Below, in pieces: positions 1-12,300 of a stretch of 64,000 nucleotides of DNA (position 1 is its first letter; each line of letters opens with the position of its first letter). The position numbers and the translations under genes are program-made. The notes under the pieces are model-generated. The model saw nothing but the letters and a program-made list of their open reading frames with translations, was not told where the DNA came from and searched no databases. The DNA comes from Rachycentron canadum (lineage: Eukaryota; Chordata; Actinopteri; Carangiformes; Rachycentridae), in contig CM076669.1 in the NCBI GenBank assembly GCA_038496675.1, positions 12,768,767-12,832,766 of the forward strand, written 5' to 3'.

Positions 1-2322
1 CTATGCCATAGTGTAGTGAAGAGCAGGCTGGGTGGAGTGACAGGTTCCCAAAGGGCTTGATGAGTGGAGCCTGCCAGCCCTCAGTCGCACTCCACTCTAT
101 GGTCAGCATGTGGTCAGTGAAGGCAGTCCCAAAGGAAAAAACATCTGGTTTGGTCATTAGAGTGGAGGACAGCTGGATAACCAGGTCAGCTGCCTGATAA
201 AAAACACAGAGGAACAGTGTCATGTTGTAAATGAACCCGAATGTTTTAAACAAGAGTTCAGTCTGTATTAACCTTTTCATTTATGGAGCATCATGTGCAC
301 ATTTCACATATCTCTGCCTAGCACCTTTATTACATATCATATTACTTAATTATAATTTTCATACCAAAGACACATTATTTCCATACTGTGTTTTTTTCAT
401 GCTGTATTTTTCCAGCCATGGCCTCTGAATGTGTATAATGCTGAGGAGTAATGTTAATGGTGTTGACTCAAAGATAAAAGTTAAAAGATTTTAAAAAATG
501 GGAATAACCTTTATCCTGCCTCATCAATATAAAGAAAAAAACTATAATTTAGACAGAAACGAGCATCTAAGGCAGCATAAGAGAAGACCTAATGCTAAAT
601 GTTATATTCATCATAATTTATTACATCTTCCTGTTTGATTCTTGCTGTGCCATCTCTCCAGTCACTGTTTGTTCATACCTGCAACAATCTGGAGGTCAAA
701 GGTCACTGCTAGAAACTGAATAGAGTAGCTCCACATTAGCTCTTGAAAAGGCTTAAGTGAAAGTCATCGAGTCTCTGACTCCATTGTGTCCCAATGCTAC
801 GGCTACAGTGCTAACAGGCTGAGAGAGCTGTGGGACATTTATCAAGAGCCGTGAGAAGAGACAGTTGGGAGTTCAGTCCTTTGCTGCTGATCTGTAAGAC
901 TGAGTTGTGATTCTTCGTGTCAGCCCAACATTTACTCAGTTACCTGTTCCAATTGGCTGGGATTAGATTGACCCTTTATCCCCTCCCTTCTTGTAAAGAC
1001 GGGACCTTGCGCCATAATCCCAGATTATAGTGCAGGAAAGTGGCGAGCAACCACAGCACTGTGTGTTGTATTTGTGTTGCATTTTCTTCTTCTGTATTTT
1101 TTTTTCTCACAGTAAATTTGTCTGATGATGATGATGATTATCAGTGTTACTTCAAATGCCCAGCTACATAAAGACTTTTGGTTTTTAGCAGTTAACCCTT
1201 TCTGCTACATGTTGTGTAAAATATCCACTTGAACCTCATCTTCCTACAACCTTTTTTATGTTTTACATGATAACACAATAACACAGTAAGACTTATAGTC
1301 TATGAACAATGGTGTTTAGAATGAGCTATAATCCTTCACCATTACCTGCATCCACGAGTTCACACACAGTCCAGCCAATGTTTGGTTGGGATTAAGTGGC
1401 TATAAATATGTGCTGGGCTAAATACCCAACCATCTCCTGGTGTGTAGGAGAGCAGTGAAGGAAGTAAGAGGAAACATAGGGCTTCAGGTACACTCCTTTC
1501 AAAATTTCAGTCTATTTGTACAGTATCTTTTGAAGTATTAGTCTATTTGAGATGGTGCATGCCTCAGGCAGATTGTAGCAAGATAAACCACAAGATAAAT
1601 TTACAATAACTAACTTTCAATGGAGACAAAAGGTGACCAAAAGCCAACACTTATCCTGGTGAGTGTGAGCATCTGCACGTCTATCTGTAATCTCTACCTG
1701 AGCCTGCTGTCTACTGTTCAGGCGTCCAGGGTCAGAAAACAAGCAAAGCTCCAGCTACTTAGCGTGAGCTGGAAAAGTGGATTCTGCTGAGCAGGCTGCA
1801 CCAGGAGGAAGAGGAGGACAAACACCCGAGTGCACAGTGTCCTTCCTCCCTGAAAATGGTGACAACTTGGACATTATTCTGTTTCAAGGGAAGTTTAGGG
1901 GCTAAATCAATAGCCTCAGAAAAAGCTTTTTCAAGTTCACAGTTCACTTTTTCAAATGCTGGGATTTCTGATGGATTATTTGCTCATGTGTTTGTTGTCA
2001 GGACAAGAGCACTGTTGAATGACTGTGCCTCTCGAGGCCCTTCAGTGCTGCTCTCAGCAGCATGAGGACAAGAGGCAGTGCTGGAGTATATTCTGTGTGG
2101 AGCAGCAGGGGGGATTTTTGAGGGTCAGGAAGCCAAGGAATCATCAAGATGCTGCAGCTGGAGCAGCTACTGAGGGTGGGTGCTGTTAAATCAAAATGTA
2201 GAGACTGGTGTTTACCAACATCTATTGAAGCTTTGCATACCACCCATTCAAACCAAACACCCACAACACATTAAAACAGCTTGTTTCCTTACCTTAAAGC
2301 TTGGCATGCTGTTGTCAGCCAT
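1..2322 (-). CDS. bcat1: Branched-chain amino acid aminotransferase, cytosolic (5' part only)
   Basis: Two coding exons are visible on the minus strand: 2320-2322 is the ATG of exon 1 (2293-2322, encoding MADNSMPSFK, donor at 2291-2292) and exon 2 runs 193 to 1 and leaves the window. Exon 2 starts in phase 0 after a TTATCAG acceptor and encodes AADLVIQLSS..., then FGTAFTDHMLTIEW, IKPFGNLSLHPA and SSLHYG. This matches the vertebrate BCAT N-terminal domain, whose family motifs are FGxxFTDHM and LHYG. The SFK|AADL junction resembles the TFK|AKDL start of mammalian BCAT1. The enzyme is a PLP fold-type IV transaminase interconverting leucine, isoleucine and valine with their keto acids; the catalytic lysine lies beyond the window. 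BCAT1 rather than mitochondrial BCAT2 is inferred from the absence of a long presequence and from the neighbours irag2, dnai7 and etfrf1. The 2.1-kb intron (194-2292) holds no other supported gene. Confidence 0.85.
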
Positions 2323-2396
2323 TGGAGTGGTAGACAGGTCGCTGCTTCCCTGCAGCAGGGATGACAATGAAAATAGACCTTGAATTGAACCTATAC

Positions 2397-2404
2397 TTAT
2401 ATAT
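2397..2404 (-). promoter_or_regulatory. Candidate TATA box of bcat1
   Basis: The minus strand reads TATATAAG here, 75 bp upstream of the bcat1 start codon. A transcript starting about 30 bp downstream (near 2370) would have a short leader of about 50 bases. The frame is open upstream of the ATG, so a longer N-terminus cannot be excluded from sequence alone. This is a motif match only. Confidence 0.35.
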
Positions 2405-3429
2405 ACTTCTTCTTCTTCAGGAAAGCTTACAAATATGTACATATACAAAAACAGTAGTAGCATTGCATGAGAAAAGTGTTACAGGAACGCACAACCTGCT
2501 GGACAGGATTAAAAAATAGTCGAACCAGCTTTTATCAGACTGAGCAATGAGTCCTTTTCTCACTGATTTACATGATTTACATTATTCATGAAGTCACTTG
2601 AGTCACATCGTATTTTGTTAGGACATGCTGCATCTACACAACAGCTGTGGAGACCAAACATGTCCTCAATGAGTTTGACTGATGGGCATAGAAATCATTT
2701 CGTTAGAAATGTTCACATGTATGTCTTTTTTTTTTTTATTGATAATATAAATTACAGTGGCCACACAACTGTATACAAACTATTGTATTTACCAACACAT
2801 TGTATGATTAAATCCATATTGTATCATTTATTAAATACGTTTTTAAATGCAGGTTTTCTGATAGAATTACTGTGAGTCATTGGCCTTTAAAGACATTTAC
2901 ACGTATGTTGACGCACTTAATAGATACTATACACGTTGACTGCTTTAGTAGGCCACAGGCTATTAATCTTAATATTGTGTACTTACTCTCACTGCCAGAT
3001 TAAAGCACAGTCTGCGACACCAACATGTAGCCCCAACATTCACGTTAGTGGTGCAGTGGTTCTCTGGGAGGACACGTTACCTTCAGAGCAGGAGACGTCT
3101 GGCCCATGGGTGGCTGTGATGAAAATGAAACCGGCTCTGCACCTTCAAATTCTCCGGGTTAAACCGCTTACTGATTGCTCAGGTTGAAGCCAGTCCCATA
3201 ACTGTGTTACTGTGACAACTAAAATCCAAATGAGCCCGTCAGTTGGCGCAGTTATCGTTGTGGATTTCTTTCTTTCTTTTTTTTTTTTTTTTTTTTTTGT
3301 CCTTATTTGTGTTTTTGCTTTATTTTATCCACATTTATTCTAGTTTTTGAACTTTCTCCCTGTCTGTGTTGAGGGGTTGTTCACTTTCTTTATTCTAATA
3401 TATCAGACTTATAACCAATAAAACTCACC
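2405..3429. other. Intergenic region between bcat1 and irag2
   Basis: No protein gene is supported here. On the minus strand a sequence ending GCTCTGAAG followed by a GTAACG donor at about 3080 could be a non-coding bcat1 leader exon, but this is weak. A long T tract lies at about 3278-3299. The rest is unremarkable AT-rich spacer. Confidence 0.4.
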
Positions 3430-3724
3430 ACAGCAGACGTGTGAGGCCGTGCTGTCCCCCGCTGTTGTGCTGGGTGTTGTGTCGGCCTCGAGCCTCAGGG
3501 AGGTGGTGCTGCCCCATCTTTACCGCCAGACCACCCACTGACGTCTTAACTCTTTGGGTCTCGAGCGCTTTGAACTACCTGTGCGCGTGCTCTGTGGTTG
3601 TAACTGACCACCAAACATTTCGTCGCGGACATTTGCTCGTACAAGCTTTACACGGCAACAACAACAACAAAGAAACACAGGTTCTGCTAATAGACAGAGG
3701 CTATTTGAGAGAGTAACACAGAAG
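3430..3724 (+). promoter_or_regulatory. irag2: irag2 promoter region and non-coding exon 1
   Basis: This is a locally GC-richer, CpG-containing patch just upstream of irag2. It contains a CRE-like TGACGTC at 3539-3545 and ends at a good splice donor (GAAG|GTGAGT, exon end 3724). The matching acceptor is CCCCAG at 4626-4631, so a 5' leader exon would join the coding exon beginning at 4632, 55 bases before the ATG. The transcription start inside this interval cannot be placed. The small open frame here has no recognisable protein content. Confidence 0.5.
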
Positions 3725-4686
3725 GTGAGTCTTTATTTAATTTAATTTTTTTAGAAGTGGTGGTCAGGTGTTTGTAAGGATTTATATCGCAAATTGAGAT
3801 AATCCTGTGGTCCGTTTGTTCTAGCTGTATCTAGTTTAATAAATCAATTGTACCTTATTCTGCCATTTTTCTGTAGTGGACTCAGTTGTAATATTCAATT
3901 TCAACCTGTTACTTGAACTGCTAGGGGTTATATCTGAGAAAATGTATTTTTTATTTCTTGAAATAACTGATATTCTTTTATAAAGTCCGACAGCAAACTC
4001 TTGAATTAATTAGCTTGTCTGCACACCTGGACCCTAAGTATGCGGTGCTTTGAATTTAATCTCTTTAATCTTTTCATACTGAGAATCCTGAATTTAAAAT
4101 CAGAAAACTTGTGGCCAGGTTTGCATGTATGGCCATTTCTGTGGACAACTTGGGTCCGTTACTAACAGTTTGTGTGCTTTGGTACTGTTTTTTTTTTTTT
4201 TTTTTTTTTTCATCTTCTTGGTCCTTCATTTCCTCTGTTTGTTCTACAGCTCTTAGCATAAAAACGACTGTCTATGGTAGCTACTGAATCTTGGGAGTAA
4301 CTATTTGGTATTAGGTGGTTTTTATCCTCCCACAGGCTTTGGCTCTGTCTCTGTATCAGCTTCTATTATTCTCTGTATACCAGACAAACTACAGCTCTAC
4401 CTGCTCACTTCCTTCCTCTATCATTTAAATTAGTCCAACCAGGGAAATCGGCCCTAAACAGACTCAATATCCCACTTCTCCAGGACACTGTGGTGTTTAT
4501 TGTGTACTCTTGGTCATCTACCACTAGGATAACCATAGCCTACTAAGTATGTTAATGTATTTGTTGTTTTGTTTTGTTTATGTCTCATTTTTCAACTATT
4601 AACTTAATATTTTCTGTTTGTCTCTCCCCAGACTTCAGCCTCTCCTCTAGCCAGGAAGCCAGCACTTAAGTGCTCCAATCAGCAGC

Positions 4687-6163
4687 ATGGACTATTACAC
4701 GCCCCAGCCAAATCGTCGGCACAACCCTGTGGACAGCATCTGCCGCAAACTGCAGACCATTCAGTGGCGCGGTGACCGAGAACCCAATTCGCCTTTCCAG
4801 ATTCCCAAGCTTTCCTCGAGCAGTTACGACAGCCCCCAGTGTGGCCTCAGGCACAACCTAGAAGCCATCCTGAAGAAAGGGGCTGTCCACAGAGACGAAG
4901 GGGAGAGGGGGAAGGAGAGGGTGAAGGAGAAGGAGAAAGGGAGAGGGATGGGGATGCCAAGCTCTGCAGCCTCCCAAAGAAGAAGCCTGGGTCCCTCTGT
5001 CCCTCTGGCCACACCATCCACCCCTGCTACGCCAACTAATATTACATACACCATCACGAGCACTCTAGGTGAGAGGAGAGGCGCAGATGGGAGCGATTTA
5101 AGACAAATTAAGACATGGCAGAGGTATTGTTCAACACCCACTGGCCAGTCCAAAGACTCCCCTTACTTTACATTCACACGAGGACCTCAGTCAGTGCAGC
5201 CTGAGAGCGAGAAGCCAAGAAGGAGCCCACCTCTGTCCCGTACCTTCACCCCAAGTAACAGCACCCTCTCCTACAACCTCAACTTCTGCTCCACGGACAC
5301 AACAAACTTGACAGAGTGCGAGTTACCATACCCAGCCCTCGTTGTGAAAAGACTGTCCATGGGAGATGGAGGTAGGGAGGATGTGCAGGTTGTCGTTGGA
5401 GCAAACACAAAATAGATTGACTAAACTCAATGTCCACTGTTTTTCCAGGGATTTCAGCCACATCTCATGCCATTCTTCAGCAGATGGAGTTTTTCTGTTT
5501 GCTGAGCAAACTTTATGTACTGATAGGAAATGTGAGGTGCGATTGAAAACTGTGAAAAACACTTGTAAGAGGACCTTAGATTAGGATTTTACTTTGTGCA
5601 ACTAATGTGTCTGGTGTGAACCCTGGGTTAGTGGCACTAGAGAGAAAAATACTCATACTCTTGAAATACTGAGTACATAAGTTTTAGGTTGTAGCAAACA
5701 TTTTCCCATAGGCTTCGCAGCTCTGGGACTCTAAGCACCAGCCCACCTGTATTTATATTTAGCATTGATAAGGGCTGAACAGTCAAGTCTGCCCTGTTGT
5801 AGAGTCAGTTTTCTGTCAAAATTTGAATAGTTCAAATAGTTCTTGTTTAGTTCTTGCATGTACCACATTCCTAAATTAAAATGAAATCGCCACATTGCAT
5901 TAAGATGAGGTTGTGATCCAGCATAAGGAAGATGAGTAGAACTGGGATTAATTCTTACTGACTCAGTCTTTCTTCTCTCTATTTCATATTTTGTTTTGGC
6001 TGGTAGTGAGGCTGCAATTTTTAAGACCTTGGTTTAATTATTTTGTTTTTTATGCACTAGAATAAAAATATTAGTATCTCCAAACTGCCTTATGCAACTT
6101 TTGTAATGGTTGCTGTGCCTGAAGGAGAAAGTATCATGTGCTCCCTTCGCAATTCAATGCTCT

Positions 6164-6214
<51 letters not shown>

Positions 6215-6356
6215 GCATATTCATATTCAGGAAGCTCAGTGGCCTCTGAGAACAGGAAGGAGAATATGGCAGAAATCAGTCTCATCTGTGAGGAGAATCT
6301 GCTCGATACCATCTTCCATGCCTGTGATACTCAGCGTCGAGGTACATGCATGCGCA

Positions 6357-6387
<31 letters not shown>

Positions 6388-9300
6388 GTAGGAGTATTGA
6401 GAGTGCTCTAGAAAGCCGTATGCAGCAGCCTAATAATGAATTATACCTTGTCATCAAGGATACTATGCTAGTGTTTTTCTGTGTGGATGTAATTTCCTCA
6501 GTTTCCAACAGTCACACAGTCTCAGTGTTGTCTTCTGTTTGTGCCTCCTGGCTTGGGCCAACACAAGATCCTTAAAATTTTCTCATCTGCTGTGCAGGAG
6601 CTTCTATGTTTTATTTTTTCTTGACTTCTGGAATGAACCATCTTATGCAGCAGAGGTATGGGATACAGAATCTTAAAAGAAGTAGGCAGGACAGGTGTTT
6701 TTTCATTTGTTTATTTTTTTTTGCCTCATTTTCAAAAAATTTCTTCCACCATTTTTGAAGAAAACTCCTGCCATTTGTGTCCATTTATTTTTACCCTGGA
6801 TTTAATTGCATCCTAGGTTGTCGTCTCTTCAGTTGTTTGCACTCTTCAGTTGATTGGTCCAGGTTTTTCTCATTAGGTCTATGATTTTTCATAAAGGTTA
6901 TTGAAAAATTAAATTAAGTAGGTCCTCAGCTAAAATGAGATCTAGCAATAACTGGGCTAATTGAAGTGTTTTAAATCAATTTGAGCATGGTGAAGTCAGG
7001 AAATACAGCTAATTTCTGTCTAATCCAACTTAATGTTAGATTCTGATACTGAACAGTTTTGGAGTGTTGTATAAATGTGAAAATAATATATGCACTATTT
7101 CAAATTATTGTTTGCGCTTGAGTCAGAAATACACTTATTAATGTTATTGAATGTATTATGTGTCCAAGCTGAAATATAGTCTACAGTTTAGAGCACTGTT
7201 TTAATAACTAAAGGCTGCAAACCCAACCAAATGCAGGAAAGTCAACTGTAATTCTCACTGTCACTATGGTTACTGCTTTTGCTGCCTACACCTATAACCC
7301 ACATCTGAAGTCACAATGTCTCAGAATTGTCCGGTTGTGTCCCCCCAAGATTTGGGAGAAAAATAAAAAGAAATAAATAGACAAATAGAAAAGTAAAACT
7401 AAATCTGATCCATCATAAAATTGTCTATACGTCTCATCTTCCAGGTAAAGTATATGTTTCTCACATTGTGGACTACCTGCGACACACCACGAGTCGCAGC
7501 TCTGAAGACAGCGGACTGGAGGAGCTTTGCAACATGCTGGATCCGGAGCACAAAGATGTCTCCATAGACCTAGACACCTACCATGCTGTCATGCGGGAGT
7601 GGATTGATGACTGCCGTAACAATGGGTAAAGGCAGACATGCAAAATAAATTTATGTAGGAATGAGAATACTCTGGGTGTTTGTAAATGTCTGCAGGTTGG
7701 AATTAGTTTTGAAAGGAAAAAAATTCAAATATTATTTATATGTGTTTAGTATAATAGACTTAATGATTAAGGTTTGGTGTCGTGTTGAGTGGACATCCTG
7801 AAACATCTGAGGTCTGAGCTTTTATCAGCTGAAGTGGCCTTTGGCAAGACTTTGAAACCAGGTTCAGCAGTGGCCTCATGCTGAGACCTCTCTGTATGTG
7901 GAGAGATGAAAAAATAAAAATCTCTTTAAAACCATCCGTATCATAAATCAATACTAGGTTTATTGCTGGATAAGAAATACTTTCTGTTGACACTCGGCGT
8001 GTCCTGGTCATGTTGTGTCTTGTGAGAGTACCTACTTTAATTCAGATCTGTTAGTTTGTGTTATCAAAGTGTTTCTGGGCCAGATTGTCACATATTTACC
8101 ATTTCCTAACACACATTTGGAGTTGCCTGAGTTTCCAACCTCTTTAACTTAGCGTGAAAATGAGAGGACACATTGCACCTTCTCTATTGGTCCTGTACTT
8201 TCTGTTTAGCCTAGAGTTGTGTGGGTGATTAATGCATCAGATGAGAAATTATTGGTGATCGTTTTTTCTCATAGTTATGTGTGTCTTAAGTCGCAGAGGC
8301 AGTTTTGTATCTTTCTCGCACGGCCCTTTGCCCTCTGTCCTTTGTGCTCTGTCAGGTCTATGTTGAATGCATTTGATACCACCAGTCTAGTTTGATGCAG
8401 CAGTGGAGAAATTGCCCAAATTGTAGGGTTAAAATTGAAAGTCAAAATGTTTATTAATACTACATATAAATGAAGACTTTCTGTCTTGTCCATTTTTTAT
8501 GATGATGTGTCTTGGTTGTGAATGGGCCAAAGCAGCCAACCACACACCAGTATAACTTTGAAATGAATAAGGAATGTGCACCACAGAGCGAGCTCTTTGC
8601 AGTACAGCCAGGGCGCTCAGTGTGCCAGGCACCAAATATTAGAGAGTCCAGGAGCAACACCTTAGTGGTATGACAGGTTCGGGCAACGATTATGAAAATA
8701 ACCAGTGTTGAACGTTTTGATGATTGATTTCTGTTTTATTTCAGGGAGGAGCCAACAGATGACATCACTCAAGACTCGGTCAAACTCAGAGACAGCCTGT
8801 CTGGTTAGTGTACAATGTAAACACTCACATACTTTTCATTTCCTTTGTGTTGCACACATGTCTAATTTTGATAAACTTGCTTTAGTAATGTGTTTTGTTT
8901 TGGATCTGCGTGTGTTTTAGCCAAGCGGTCCATGCTGCTCAATATGACTTCAGGAAGCTTGGAGGCCTTTGGAGGGGAGGCATCCAGAGCAGAATTGTAA
9001 GTGATGTGTGTGAAATAGTGATGTAAATGGGCCATACCACGACCTTGCATCTGTTTGCAAGTATTACCACCCATGCAGGTCTTTGTTCTATAATTTGTGT
9101 TATGCCTATGTTTTTGTTTTTTTCCCCTCTCAGCGAAACGTCAGAGCTGGTGTATTGTGTTGCTGACCTTCAGATGGGTAACCAAAAACTCCAAGAGGAG
9201 GTGAGGAAGCTGAAGCAGGTAGTGGAGGGCATGGAGGACAGCAACCAGAAGCTGGCAGAAGAGAATGAGGAGCTACGCAACCAGGCCAGGGTGTAAGAAG

Positions 9301-12300
9301 CTTGCGCATATACTGCAGATTTATTGTAGCACACTGTGGTTTGTTGACTTCCATCTATGTTTGTTCTGTTGCACAGTAATCAGCAGCTAGCCCAGAAGGA
9401 GAAGATGCTGAAGGAGGAGGTGGAGGAGATGAAGGCTACTTTGAGCTGTACAGAGGAAGGCAGAGCTCGCGCCTCCGCACACAGCAAACATGTGGTCAGT
9501 TGAAATCGGGCAGCACATAGAGGAAAAGTACTTTCTGCTCACGTGCTAGGAGATGGCGTGTCTGTTGTTTTGTTACAAGGGTTTATTCTTAGTCTGTGTG
9601 CTGACTGATGCAGCTGAAATGTACCGTATTGTAGAACACAAGTCATAGCATCAGCTGTTATTGACCCCATTTGAATTCAAATGAAAATTATTCTTGTGCA
9701 TTTTAATCAGTTTGAAGCTCTGACATTTTAACTCGCACTGCTTCTTATGACTGAAAAGTAGAACCATGTCTTTTTTCTTATATATTGCATTTCAGTATTT
9801 TTTTTAAGCAATCAAGTCTTCTTCAAAAACAAATTGGGCATTTGAAATTCTGACAGATGAAGTTAGGTAGAAGGTAAACAGTTGTATACGTAACAATGTT
9901 TAAATAAGGACAATGTGTGGCACCTTCAGAAAAATGGTGCAAGCTTTGAACAAAGCCCTCAGTCACAGTCCACATCCCAAATTATATTTAAATTTTAAAT
10001 TAAAGTCCTCATATTCAACATCACATGCATTTAAAATTTCCTCCTCTTTAGGTATTTGGTAGGTTGGTATTATATTTTAAATGAGAATGTGTCTCCATAG
10101 ATGCTATTGATGGATTTTTTTTCTTTTTAGGAGCGAGAGAACCAGAGTCTCATTGCCAAGATTGCCTCTCTTCAGGAAGAGGTACTTCACTCTGTGAAGA
10201 TGACTTTTGTCAAAGCACTTGACACCGAAATCAATGGCCTGACTTCAGAAGCATCAGAAGCTCTTAACTATTCATAGATCGCTAACGGAGAGTATATGGT
10301 TGCAAGTTTGTCCATGAAAGGATGTTAACGGGTGTCCTCTCTCCTCTGATGGCTCCTCAGAACTTCAAGGTCACCATGGAGACAGACGAGCTTCAGAGGA
10401 GAATAGCGGAGCTGTGTGACATTAACGCTGACCTTCAGGTACCTTTTTTATTATCTGTGCAAACTCATTTTTTTAGTGTATATCTGCCTTCCTTCCTCAC
10501 CAAATGACCTATCCATTGTAGATCTCTCACATACCATTGATGGTGCTGCTGTCTCATTGTGCTTCTGTTATATTGTTATGTAACTGTATTTTCCTTGGCC
10601 TCAGGTGCAAATTCACTCTTTTGATGCTGTCGTTGGTGAAAAGGAAGCTGTGATACTTGAGGTCAGTGCCTGATTTAGTTTTTATTATCCATTTTACTTT
10701 CACTGTAAAACTTTTTTCATTTGTGGCATTTGTCTCTGATCATTCATTACGTAAAATAACTTAGAGCTTGTCCTGTTTTCCATTTATTGGTGAAACTCAA
10801 ACTATCTTTCATTTTACAGAAAAATAGACAGATAGATGAGCTAAAGGCAGCAGTGGAGGAATACTCTTCCATCACAGAGGTTAGTTTGTTGAATTTTACA
10901 TCAAGTCATGACTTCAACTTCTATGCATCAATGGCTCCTATTAGTTTCTCAGAGGTGCCCTTTCACTGCTTTCATATATTCCTTATTTCTAGGCTTGTTT
11001 TTGTATCATGCCATTGCAGCCATTTTACATGCTGCTTATAAACCATTTCACCAGTTTACTTCAACTGCTTTTTCATTAGAAGTGGGTTCTCGCTGATTTC
11101 CTGTGCACAGCAGTAAAAAATAGATTAATTAATTAATTAATTAATTAATAATTACATTTGTGAAAAGTCACAGAGGCCATTATCAATTGTCTCAAGTTTT
11201 TACAAAATGGTAACTAAAATGACATTGACTATGAACTTTAGGGTTGTAAGGTAGCAGTCTGCTTTCAGTGTGGTGTTAGTTTGGTTGTGAAGACTATAGG
11301 AATTGAATCACCTGCTGTCCTTCCACACTCAGCTCACAGCTTTGTTGTGGTGAAAGAGTTTGCTTGGTCTCTAAACATCTAATGGGACAGATTGAGTCAT
11401 GGTCGGTTCCTCTGTTGATTCCAGCTACTGAGAGCAGACAAGAGCAAGCTGGAAAACCAGATGCAGATGATGCATCCAGACCTGGCTGGGTAAGTAAACC
11501 AAGAATGACCTGTGTGTGGAAGGGTTTCAGATGTTGGCATTGCAGGTTCAGGCACTATTAAAGAAGTAGACATTACCCCCTTTTTTTTTTTTTTTTTTTT
11601 TTTTTTAAGAAATATGTCCTTGACCACCTTTTCTAATTAATGCATTTAACTTGTATACACCTTACCTCTCACAGGGGTGGCCTGTCCCTGTCGGTGGCCT
11701 ATAGGTTAAACCAGAGCACCTCAGGATCCCTACAGACAGAACTGGCTCTGGCTCAATCACCACTGGAGGTCAGCACTCCCCTACTCTGGCTGTTTTCATT
11801 TCCTCAACTTTCCATTTCCCCTATCTCTTATATATCTGTTTCTTCTTCTCTCATTTTGTCTTACATTCTGACATGCATACTCATGGTCCCTGGTCCTTTG
11901 GTATTTTATTCCTGACAGAGAATTCATGGCTGTGGCAGCTCCTGAACATCTTCCTTGTAGTAGCCATATGGCTACCCATTTAAATCTAAATGCATGCTAC
12001 ACAGAAACACCATATTCACACGGAACAACCACTCCAGCTGACAGAGATTGTTGTGAATATGTTATGTAATCTCAGTTATAGTGCCCTTGATACCAACCAC
12101 TATTCTGAGAATTTTTTTTGCCTACAGGCAGGTGATTAATCTCTGAAGAGTTTTCCTCCACAAGCTGTAGGCTTTCCTACATATTCTGCACACAATACAA
12201 AGCACTGTCTGAACATTAGCTGCTGTTTTTCACATGCTATGTATGTGTCCTCGGTCTCTGCAATAGATAGACTGATGGTAACGGCTTTAAGTATCTTTTG

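Noticed and set aside
5372..5415. Continuation of the first irag2 open frame to a stop at 5415
   Set aside because: A GTAGGG donor at 5372 joins in phase to the exon at 6231, restoring a conserved domain, so the stop is intronic. An intron-retained short form is possible but unsupported.
6110..6575. Open frames encoding poly Cys-Val and Thr-His runs
   Set aside because: They are translations of the TG and CA microsatellites. Only the 111-nt segment 6231-6341 is a real exon.
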